Below, piece after piece: positions 11,019-20,876 of a stretch of DNA of 64,000 bases (positions are counted from its first letter, which is position 1; every line of letters begins with the position of its first letter). The notes under the pieces are model-generated. The model was not told the DNA's origin. It saw nothing but the letters and a program-made list of their open reading frames with translations, and made no database searches. The stretch comes from Rhyacophila brunnea. Taxonomy: Eukaryota; Arthropoda; Insecta; Trichoptera; Rhyacophilidae. The stretch lies in assembly GCA_022495005.1 (NCBI GenBank), contig JAGYXB010000370.1, positions 372,001-436,000 of the forward strand. The letters are read 5' to 3'. A program made the position numbers and the translations under genes.

Positions 11019-12108
11019 CACCAAAGTATTTTATTCAGACATGAATTTGATCTCAATATTTTAAATACGACCATATTAATAATATAATGACATGGTGAAC
11101 TGTGCTCGGTCAACAACTACTGCATACATTTAACTGTCGAGTTACTCTCAGAGATATTAAAAACTTCATTTTGCAGTAGGCACGCAGTGAAATTTATTAA
11201 CACTAGCGACAACAATGACTTCTTAATACAGTTCCACTATAAAGAGATATTTTTCAATAGGTACTGTTACATCCCCGAATGGTCCCCATTTTGGGTTGTC
11301 TCCTTGTGGATGTAAAGAGGCCTTAATCATTATCAAGCCGACGCATAGTAAGAGTTGATTGCGAGAATAAATAAATAAATAGTGATCAATATTAATTATA
11401 AACGGCATTATTGTCCAAATGCCGTTAAAAATATATGAATGGCAACGCCGCATGTTGTACCTACTGACAGCGAACGAAGCGAACGATTTTCCCGTGCAAG
11501 AGATGCTCCTAAATATCGCCATTGTAAACACGTACATTTTGACTTCCACAAAAATTATAACAAATAATATAAAATGTAACCAAATAGCGGTAGGTATTTA
11601 AATAAAAATCACAATTTTCGACCATCGTTCCGGTGTTTAAATTGTTCACTTCCATGTCCTACATGACAGACAATGTCCAGCAACCAGCATACTGAGCGAG
11701 AAGAGGAATCCATCTTCTCCCTCTCGACTTGACGGAAGATGAGAGTACCTACTTCCTTGGCAGTGGTGAAAGTGTTAAAGATGAATGAATAGACCGTTGG
11801 TTGTTGAGTGAATCAGGGATCGAGAATTTACTGCTGCGTAAATATATACAGGTGGTAGGTATAATATGAATAAAAATAACGCAGGAGAGATGTTAGCGGT
11901 CCGAGGCTCGGTAGAAGAAATGCTTGAGTCACAGGCACGGTGAGAGATGCTTCTGGGCGAGGTGCGATGGTAGAGTGTACTACTACCTACTGACAGACTG
12001 AGACTGAATCTGATATTCCATCAAGTCATGACTCGCTATTTATATAAATGAATATTCGATAAATTTAGCAAACCATTATCGATGTAGGTAGGTCACTATT
12101 GGCAATAT
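11019..12108. other. intergenic, nothing recognised
   Basis: No gene, RNA or transposon is recognised. Open frames at 11223-11549 (-) and 11419-11601 (+) have no family features. Confidence 0.35.
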
Positions 12109-12543
12109 GCTGACCCTAAGCACCGTTGCAACTTCGTGGCGTTTTGTTAACTATGCTTTGTTGTTTGACCCTCATCGAAGTAGGTATGTCAAAAGAGAGG
12201 CAAGGAATCGGCTCACTCGTACAAATACAACTGAATGAAGTAGGCCAACAATAGCCGACAACTACTTACGAGAAATAGCGACGCGATAAAAAAAATGCAG
12301 GGCATCACGGAGGATTTACTTTGACCATGATAACGTACCCATATAATATAATGTTAACATGGAAATTTTGCCGCAAATTGATTACCAGCCTTCCTCACCA
12401 TACTTTTTCACCATACGTGCCTGCTTTACCATACTTTCATATAACCTGCCGACCCTAAATGCTGACCCTAAGCACCGTTGCATCTTCGTGGCGTTTTGTT
12501 AACCATGCTTTGTTGTTTGACCCTCATCGAAGTACCTATGTCA
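12109..12543 (+). repeat. 82-bp direct repeat, two copies 352 bp apart
   Basis: Positions 12109-12191 and 12461-12543 share GCTGACCCTAAGCACCGTTG and continue in near identity through TTTGACCCTCATCGAAGTA. This could be a short duplication or the ends of a small direct-repeat-flanked element. No coding sequence lies between them. Confidence 0.7.
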
Positions 12544-12599
12544 TACTTTCAGAATGTGCTGACCGTATCTGAGATCATGCGCCAAATTTTTGTGTAACT

Positions 12600-13261
12600 C
12601 GCCGATCAGCGCATTGTCGCAATTGCGCTGACATTCACAGCCACACTTGAATAAGAATATTAATATTTTATTATTGGTATAGGTCTGTTACCGAAAGTTG
12701 AGGCGATCACAGCTACGAAAGATTGTGTGCACTGGTGTATTTTTGAAGAATTCAGTATTCTTTTACAGGCTGTTTCTTTTTTGATCAGTTCCATTTTTTT
12801 TCCTAAATCAAAACAGAGAATCTCCTTTTTTAAAAGTCGATTTAAAAATTTAAAACACCTGTTTGTAAACAATGCCTCTGTGTGAGTAATTTCGTCGCCT
12901 CAACTCTGGTTATGCTACCTAAACGGGTTGCATGAAGAATTAATTATCAGCCCAGTCGGAAATTGAAAATTATCTCGACTGGGATAATAGTCATATAAAT
13001 CAAAACTGAGCGCTGCATGCAACTTTCTTTTTTTTTTTTTTTTTTTAAAAGACTCGTTGAGCACATAACCAATTATTAATTCAAGACGTTCAAAACATGA
13101 CATTTGGAATAAAAAGTACAGGTAAATCAACTTGAGAAAAAACAAGGTAGAGAAAAATAAAAAAAATAATTTCATAGAAAATAAATAAAAATAATAATAA
13201 TAAAAAACAACAATATTTCAAAAAAAAATACAAATTACTTAAACAATAAAATAGAGTTTTA
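12600..13261. other. low-complexity intergenic stretch
   Basis: It contains a 20-base-scale T run (13028-13048) and an A/T-only tract (13140-13250). No gene is recognised. Confidence 0.4.
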
Positions 13262-13545
13262 AAAACAGAATGCATAATGCGTCGCTAAAAATGTCTACAT
13301 CTCTTGGGAGTGCGTTGACCAACCACACAGCCCTCGCTATTGGTGCCTGGTGAGTCTGACATGAGGAAACAGCTTTCACCCAAAATTGGTCAAGGCTGCG
13401 ACCCCACATGTAATTGACGGGTGCATAAAAATTGAAATTTACAAGAATATCGGGATTGGAAACTATACCACACGAGAGCAGAGAAAAATGCTTTAAGAGC
13501 AAAGTGACCTACGAGCTTCAAGATAATGAAAGGCGAGCATACCTT
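13262..13545 (-). pseudogene. 3' tail of a non-LTR retrotransposon ORF, decayed
   Basis: The minus strand encodes a peptide of the type that ends Jockey/R1-like reverse transcriptase ORFs. It shows an 'NFNFYAPVNYM' block, a 'RSLDQFWV' block, then 'APIARAVWLVNALP' and 'DVDIF'. A second fragment with the same order of landmarks lies at 15935-16125 on the plus strand. Stops interrupt the frame upstream (13503-13545). The family assignment rests on remembered consensus landmarks and needs a search. Confidence 0.5.
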
Positions 13546-13720
13546 GTATCAATGATATTATTAATGGACAACGCACTCAATACAGTAGCTAGCAAGTAAA
13601 TTCATGCATAGCGACATTCACACATGTATAGGAAGACGTCACGCAATTCCATTATGCGATATCACGCATCGGGAATTTATAGCGATATCACCTTTATTGT
13701 AATGGCGTTAGAACAGTGTT
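13546..13720 (+). repeat. dispersed repeat R8, copy 1
   Basis: 'TATTAATGGACAACGCACTC' and 'TTATGCGATATCACGCATCG' recur at 36350-36515. Within this copy, the tail 'GGAATTTATAGC...TGTAATGGCGT' (13670-13716) is repeated at 13793-13838. Confidence 0.6.
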
Positions 13721-14385
13721 TCTAGTGTCAATGTTCATTATTTGAGCGAACCCGTTCGAACCAAACCATTCGGCAGACCCGACAAAAAGCATCTGGAATT
13801 TATAGCAATCTCGCCTTTATTGTAATGGCGTAAGAACAGATTAGAACAGACCCGACAAAAATTGAGTGTCATTTTTTTCCAGATGCTTCGTCCATATTAA
13901 AATGTCATTGCCTTGTATAGTTAGACCATGCGAGGACAGTGACGTCATTCATTTCGGCAAACCAAAGTGATTGACGAAGTGCGTCATTTCGGGGTTATAC
14001 TTGCGCTGCATGCCGGTGACGGTGTAAGTGTATAAGTCCAAACAATTTTATAATTTGCTATAGGGTAAGGGATGTATTATCGTGATAGATTTTACAAAGT
14101 ACCATATATAACTGTAAACTTGCATGCTATTAAAAATGTGAAATATGTGATGTAAATGGCCATGCTTCACCTTAATGATAAATATTAAATGGACTTTCTA
14201 AACATAGTAACTATTCTTTTTTTTTACAATTTAATTTGAGCCAAAAAAGTTTGGTAATATCGTGACAAGCACAGTTAATACCGTGATACTGGTAAGGTAA
14301 TATCGTGACAACTAGAATAAAGAGGAAATAAGCTAAAATATTTATTTATAGATGAAAGAGATGCTGACATTATAATAGTACCTAT

Positions 14386-14967
14386 CAGTGGCGAAGGGTG
14401 GAGGTAGGCTGTTAAGATCCGCCATAAACAGTGCACATTAAACTTTTTCACACATACATATTTGTTTTCATTGAAATAAGACTACAATTTACAGATAGTG
14501 TTGGTTAGTTTTTAAAATTCAATTAAACCCTGAAAAACCAAGCCATAATAGATAATAGTCAAAAATACATGTCTATCTATAAAATATCTAAAATTATGCA
14601 ATTAAATCATACATAACTTTGAATATTTTATAAATAGAATAATATTTTTTATTTATTATAGTTTGGTTTAGGCAGGGCTTAATGAATTAAAAAAATTAAC
14701 CAACAATATGTGTAATATGTATTTGTAATACAATGAAAACAAATAACTATGAATGAAAAAGTGTGCACAATTTTGTCGTATTGCCCAAATTAGACCAAAA
14801 CTATTATGGTTTCGTTTAGACCGGGTTTAATTGATTTTTAAAAACTAACTAACACCATCTGTAAATTGTAGTCTTAGTTCAATAAAAACAAATACATATG
14901 ACTAACAAAGTTTAGTGTGCATTGTTTATAGCGAATCTTAACAGCCTACCTCCACCCTTCGCCACTG
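14386..14967. mobile_element. hAT-like MITE family B, copy 1
   Basis: This 582-bp element has an exact 8-bp target duplication, GTACCTAT (14378-14385 and 14968-14975). Termini are CAGTGGCGAAGGGTGGAGGT and its near-exact inverse, with about 55 bp of terminal inverted repeat. Other copies are 19922-20751, 25405-26063 and 56939-57213, with fragments near 23310-23346 and 41455-41535. It is non-coding. The CAGTGGCG end and 8-bp duplication fit hAT. Confidence 0.93.
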
Positions 14968-15214
14968 GTACCTATGTAACCAATGCAACATAATAATATA
15001 CAGATAGGTATGTAAACAGAACAAAAAACGAATATACGTAAAAGTAAGACGTTAAGTAGTCAGTCAGATCGTTAAACCTTATAGCTATCAAGATTGAGAT
15101 AGGTATCAATATATTCAAAATCCCCCAGTTGCAATCTATCGATAATATGGAAAACCCAATATCCTATATACGACCCATAGTATGAATAATGGAATTGTAT
15201 CGTACCCATGGTAC

Positions 15215-15440
15215 ACAGAATCAATGGTCGTGTGGAAGAATATGGGATAAACTTAAACACAATAAGTACGTCATTCTAAGATGGTACTTCATTCTGACAA
15301 CTGCTCACGGTTTATGCACAACGGTCATTCAATAATGGTTTTTTTTTTGTATCGGTTTAGGGATGTGTGTTTGATTTTTGTAGGATACTCACACATTCAA
15401 AACCCTGCTCCATAATGTAGTGTATTAGAGGAATGCCTAT
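15215..15440 (+). repeat. dispersed repeat R7, copy
   Basis: It shares 'GAATATGGGATAAACTTAAA' and 'CATTCAAAACCCTGC' with the 62225-62475 copy. The middle part is diverged. Confidence 0.55.
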
Positions 15441-15934
15441 CGGAATTATATTTGTTAAACTGTTCTTTGGTCGTAGATACCTATCTTAAAATTTATTTTC
15501 TTGTATTAGGTACCTTTAGATATTAATTAATGTAGAATAAAATTTGGAATACATATGGCGAAACATAATATCTTGTTAAATACGATTTTGCCACCAGGTA
15601 TATAATTTCCTAACATCTTGTTATTGTATTTCCTATACCAGAAGCTGATTTATATTATTATACATTACACGTGTTTTCAAAGGCTTAACTAAATATAATA
15701 TATTATAATGTCATGTCATTCCATTTTATAGCTAATTACAACACACTTGTAAATAAGATGGCATAACAAGATATCTATTAATATCAAACGTGAACTAAAG
15801 AAACTTTAAATACCTACTTATTATAAATTTAAAATTCATTTGAGATACACAATGTATATATTATATTAGTGAGTACTTACCTACTTATAAATGTAAACTC
15901 TGCCATTCTTGGTGGTGTTGGCTTGTGTGTCTCC

Positions 15935-16337
15935 GATAATTACCTTAGGAATCGAGGGCATCCGTTGTTTGTTGTCCCAGGGTGCAGAACTAACCACCCA
16001 TTAGTAATGCCAATTGGGAGGGCAATAACCATGTTAATGAAATCGCTTCAGATATTGATATATTCCACTTACGTGAGGGTCAATTTAGGTGGACGATGTT
16101 TTATAAGTTTTTAAGATAGGGTCTATCAAAGTCCACTCTGTGTGCTTCCATATACTTTTATTTTTGTTATTTTATTTTATTTCTTTTCTTATTTTGTTAC
16201 TTATTGTATTATTAACTCACATTTATCTGTATTTTTATTTTAAAAATTGTTAACACTTATATTATGTCATGTCGTGAACGCTTTAAATTTATAATTTGTT
16301 ATGTTCATTATATGTAAAACAAATAAATTTGAATATA
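15935..16337 (+). pseudogene. 3' end of a non-LTR retrotransposon with polyadenylation site
   Basis: The frame reads 'RNRGHPLFVVPGCRTN' and 'PIGRAI'. After a frameshift near 16030 it reads 'DIDIFHLREGQFRWTMFYK' and stops at TAG near 16117. The order of landmarks matches the minus-strand fragment at 13262-13545. About 200 bp of AT-rich 3' sequence follows, ending with ATAAATTTGAATA. The upstream ORF is missing, the usual 5' truncation of LINEs. The clade is uncertain (Jockey/R1-like). Confidence 0.5.
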
Positions 16338-16517
16338 TTAGTATATATTTGACAAAAAGATTCAAACAATAATTACTAAATAATTAAAAAAAAAAAACAA
16401 CACAAATCAGATTTTGCTATCTGAAAATTGAACAATAGAATTATATGGTGAACGTATTCCAGGGATGGCGAACCTACTACAAATTAACTGGATAATTGTC
16501 AAACCTGTGGCCTATAG

Positions 16518-16889
16518 CAGGGGTAGTCAACCTGGTTACTACCGCCCAATAGTGGGCGTTCCAGCTTTTATAGTGGGCGGTAGGACTCCATGCTTCTATT
16601 TATATGCCAAGTATAAATAAAAAGATATATTTAACTACAGTAAGTTGTTCTGTAATGTTATAGTTGTTCAGATTTATTCTGCCAAACTTAGCAAAGCCTG
16701 ACATAAAGTATTTGGTAAGTAATTATTAATAGATATATGCTTTAACTCTGCTTTTAAACTTTATAAAGTAAAGCTACTTGCCTAGTCTATAAATTAACAT
16801 TACTTTGGAACCGGTGGGCAGTTAGTACATTTTACTACTAACAGAGATACAAAAGTGGGTGGTAGGTATAAAAAGGTTGACTACCCCTG
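16518..16889. mobile_element. hAT-like MITE, CAGGGGTAGTCAACC ends
   Basis: The terminal repeats are CAGGGGTAGTCAACC and GGTTGACTACCCCTG. The flanks are GCCTATAG and GTCTATAG (7 of 8 bases match). It is 372 bp and non-coding. Confidence 0.88.
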
Positions 16890-17220
16890 GTCTATAGAAA
16901 GTTTGTGACACGAAACTATAAACTTAGATGGTAGTTTTAATTATTGCGAATACAATATGGTAAACTGTTTGTAGAAATTGATGATTGTTGCTTGTGACGC
17001 GGCCTGAAAATAGTCGGCCTTGTTTAAATCATACAATTTCTCTAATATTTTGGAGTTTTACACACTTTACATTAGTTATTTATTTTTTATGCAATGAGTA
17101 TTATTATATCAAGATTGTATGCTAGCATAAGATAATAATATACTTATATAATATTATATTATTATAAAAAAAACGTTTAAGATAATTCTCTTTATAAGAG
17201 ATAGCCTTTGTGTAATTATG

Positions 17221-17687
17221 CAGTGACGTCCTGTGGGGGTAGGCAGAATGAGCATCGCTTGGGGGCGGCAGTCACTCGAAGGGCGGCAAATCGTGGAGAA
17301 CCATTTGATATAATATATAGAAATAGGCACCTAAACTTAACAATAACGAAAATATCTTTCCACTAAAAAAATCAGCTCAGTGGTTGGCAACACAATGTAT
17401 TAATTAACATAAAAGGTTTTAAAGTTGTCAGGTGTATCTTTTAAGGACCTCAGACTCTTGTGGTTTTGTGTAAGTGTCTAACTTAGTTATATTATATTTA
17501 TGCGCTTTTTATATCTAAATTTAATTTTGTATGTTTTAGTGGTTTTATTTTGTTAATGTATACATACATACAACACAATATTTTTTAGATATTGGAGTCA
17601 TGAAAGTATGGTAAAAAATACTGCATAAAAGATGGGGCGGAATTTTGGCGCTGCCTAGGGGCGGCGTTTTGTCTAGGGACGTCACTT
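17221..17687. mobile_element. hAT-like MITE family C, copy 1
   Basis: It has an exact 8-bp target duplication, TAATTATG (17213-17220 and 17688-17695). Ends are CAGTGACGTCC and GGGACGTCACTT. Internal GGGGCGGC blocks near both ends are shared with 30906-31459 and 36629-37159. Confidence 0.9.
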
Positions 17688-17966
17688 TAATTATGTTCCT
17701 AATAAAACGTATGAATGTTACAAATATACGTCGTTTATCGACTTATTAACGGATGCCATAAAATGGATTTATGGGATTATGCAAAGTTCATAGATGCAAT
17801 ATTCTCCCGGATGTTCATCGACTATAATAACCAATATTTATTTTATGGGGTAGGTAGGTAATTAAATGTAAGGGATGTATAAGAAACAGGGTAGCCGTAT
17901 CAGTGAAACTGGGGATAATTCGCAAACGATTCAATAAGACTTTATATAAAATATTAATTGGGTTAA

Positions 17967-19352
17967 GGGGGGACATGCTCGTCGAAGGTCAAAATTGAGT
18001 TTTTATTGTATTTTCAAACCATGATCCTGAACACTACTTAAACGTTGTAGATGATCTATTTATATAATTTTAAAGCCTTATTATCCTGTATAGTTATTTT
18101 AAACATTAGATGACTGCATGAAGTATTTTTGTTACATAAAATAGTATTCTTTTAAACCTCTCGCTCTAATGTTTTAGAATATAGTCATATTTCGGTACAT
18201 AACTGTGCAGTGGTGTTAAGATTTTTAACATTTATTAATTTTTAAACGCATTTATAAAACCATTAGCATAATTTATTACGAGATAATTTTTGTAAAATAT
18301 TCACGATAAAAATTATTTGATAATCTCTGTGATCCCAAATTTGACAAGAATTAGGCATTTTATTATTCAAAAAATCGGCAAGATCAACACATTTGAAGAT
18401 GATTCTAAAGATACTTATTACAAGCTATGTCTTTGACCATTCAAGTGTGATAAACATCTTATGAATAATGATTGCTTTATAATAATTATTGACCTAAGAA
18501 TAAGGTAGTGTTTTTTTGAAATACGCCATTTCTTTGTCATTCCCCAGTGGTTAAGCTACAACATACGGCCGTAGCATAAATTGACAAACTATAATTGAGT
18601 AGGGAGTAAAATGATATTACGCGCGTGTTTGAACATGTACCGTTTAAAAAAAAATAAAAATAAATTCAGTTAGGTACATGTTCAAACACGCGCGTTAACA
18701 TAATTTTCCTCCCTACTTTAATTATAGTTTGTCATTTTATGGCTACGGCCGTATATTGTAGCTTAACCACTAGGGAATGACAAAAGAAATGGCGTATTTC
18801 AAAAAAACACTACCTTATTCTTAGGTCAATAATTATTATAAAGCGATCATTATTCATAAGATGTTTATCACACTTGAATGGTCGAAGACATAGCTTATAA
18901 TAAGTATCTTTAGAATCATCTTCAAATGTGTTAATCTTGCCGATTTTTTGAATAATAAAATGCCTAATTCTTGTCAAATTTGGGATCACAGAGATTATCA
19001 AAATAATTTTTATCGTGAATATTTTACAAAAATTATCTCGTAATAAATTATACTAATGGTTTTATAAATGCATTTAAAAATTAATAAATGTAAAAAATCT
19101 TGAAACCACTGCACAGTTATGTACCGAAATATGACTATATTCTGAAACATTAGAGCGAGAGGTTTAAAAGAATACTATTTTATGTAACAAAAATACTTCA
19201 TACAGTCATCAAATGTTTAAAATAACTATAAAGGATAATAAGGCTTCAAAATTATATAAAAAGATTATCTACAACGTTTAAGGAGTGTCCAGGATCATGG
19301 TTTGAAAATACAATAAAAACTCAATTTTGACCTTCGACGAGCATGTCCCCCC
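17967..19352. mobile_element. 1.39-kb palindromic (foldback) element with TTAA target duplication
   Basis: The left arm 17967-18641 and right arm 18673-19352 are near-perfect reverse complements over about 675 bp, around a 31-bp A-rich spacer. The ends are GGGGGGACATGCTCGTCG and its inverse. TTAA flanks both sides (17963-17966 and 19353-19356), the target choice of piggyBac-type transposases. The arms encode nothing convincing. Single-arm relatives lie at 4606-4926, 23860-24499 and 38962-39659. The arms differ by scattered substitutions and small indels, so the palindrome is old enough to have mutated but still strongly paired. Confidence 0.93.
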
Positions 19353-19921
19353 TTAAATAATAAATAATACATAGATAAGAAAACCATAATAATAAACATT
19401 AAAATTTACCCGAAATGCGTGCCATGCAAAATCATCTCGCGTGCCATAGGATAGCCATCCCTGTTATAGAGTCTGCGGAATGACGAAAAAATCGACTAAA
19501 TTTGTCGCCGTACCAGCATATTGTGACAGTAAGTGACGTGATCATAATGACGTGTTTGAACAATCGCTGTCATTGTATCTTGGTGTATGCATGTAAATTT
19601 GTGTTGTTATATGTTGAAATATTATATTTAAATTCTATGCATGCTCCTGGAAATTCGACTACAACACTAATAAATCTATGATTCATCTTACAATACCTAT
19701 TATAATAAACTGTAAACTGTTATTTCTGATGTCTTTCACAAATCACAGTTTTAGAACTTGTAAACATTACATTTTATCAACTCTCAACTGTACAATTAAA
19801 ATAAATAATAATTATTTTATTGATTACTAGATACTGCGAAACATTTTCGATGTGTACCAGAATTAAAGAATTACAGTTATAATACAAAATAATGTATATA
19901 GCTTATAATATAATTATATGA

Positions 19922-20751
19922 AGGGTGGAGGTAGACTGTTAAGATTCGATATAAATAGTGCAAACTAAACATTGTCAGTGATACTTATTTGTTTTCGCTG
20001 AATTAAGAATACATATTATTACAGGTGGTGTTGGTTAGTTTTTAAACATTAATTAAATCCTGCTTAAACCAGACCAGAATAGTATAGGAATTCTATGGGC
20101 GATCCGAAAAAATAGTGCACACTTTTTCAGCCATATTTATTTGTTTTCGTTGAATTAAGAATACATATTACAGAAGGTGCTAGTTAGTTTTTTTCAATTA
20201 ATTAAGCCCTGCCTAAACTTACGATATATGTAAAATTATGTATGGTTTAATGACATGATTTTAGATATTTTAAAGATCAAAGATTATTTTTTTTCCAATT
20301 ATCTACTACGGCTTGGATTAGGGAGTGTTTAATTATATTAAAAAAAAAACTAGCAAAAACTAACTATACATTGTAGTATTAGTTGAATGAAAACAAATAA
20401 ACATAATTTTGAAAAACACTTTCTGAGAAAATATATTATAATCAATAGAAAAAATCTTTTTGAAAAAAGTAAGCCACCCCGGTAGGGTATCGAACCCTGC
20501 ATCTCCTGGGTTTACGCCCCGCCCCGTCCGTCACATTTACCTCTATGCTTCGCAGTGAGTATATTTTCTCAGAAAGTGTTTTTCAAATGTATGTACGTTC
20601 AATAATCAGAATGGTACATTCTTAAATCTTGTGAATTATTCGTTGAATAAAAGAAATAGTTAATTATGAAAACAAATACGTTTAATTGACAAAGTTTAAT
20701 GTGTACTATTTATGTCGGGTCTTAACAGCTTACCTCCATCCTTCGCCATTG
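19922..20751. mobile_element. hAT-like MITE family B, copy 2, with nested insertion
   Basis: Flanks TTATATGA (19914-19921) and TTATATGA (20752-20759) match exactly. The right end CGCCATTG is intact, but the left end starts at AGGGTGGAGG, so the first nine bases of the family terminus are absent. An internal 5' segment appears twice (about 19930-20060 and 20090-20220). The tRNA-like element at 20400-20665 is inserted in it. Confidence 0.85.
20400..20665 (-). mobile_element. tRNA-centred inverted-repeat element (family T), copy 1
   Basis: It is flanked by an exact 13-bp direct repeat ATGAAAACAAATA (20387-20399 and 20666-20678), inside MITE B copy 2. A tRNA-like core on the minus strand contains the B box GGTTCGATACC. 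Inverted segments flank the core: TTGAAAAACACTTTCTGAGA on the left and its inverse on the right (about 20568-20588). The outer end carries ATTATTCGTTGAATAAAA. The long duplication suggests retroposition, while the inverted repeats look MITE-like. Relatives are at 25180-25310, 42540-42650, 43325-43460, 58130-58200, 60365-60530 and 62670-62955. Confidence 0.75.
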
Positions 20752-20876
20752 TTATATGATCATAATACTTATTAAGTTTATACTGTCCTCGAGGATTTTT
20801 TTAAATATTGTGAGTCAACGATTTTTAATTACTATATATTATTTGACGACGAAAAAAAATAAGGACATTAAAATTT

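Larger units (their letters stand above)
16460..19463. mobile_element. possible hAT relic hosting nested insertions
   Basis: CAGGGATGGCGAACC at 16460 and GGATAGCCATCCCTG at 19449-19463 form an inverted pair of the kind that ends hAT elements. Between them sit three later elements (16518-16889, 17221-17687 and 17967-19352). Without these, only about 0.77 kb of host element remains. The outer 8-bp flanks do not match (ACGTATTC, TTATAGAG), so the pairing is an inference. Confidence 0.4.

Noticed and set aside
18810..19001. Minus-strand 63-codon frame as a piggyBac remnant
   Set aside because: It lies in the palindrome arm, has no transposase landmark, and is not kept in the other arm copies.
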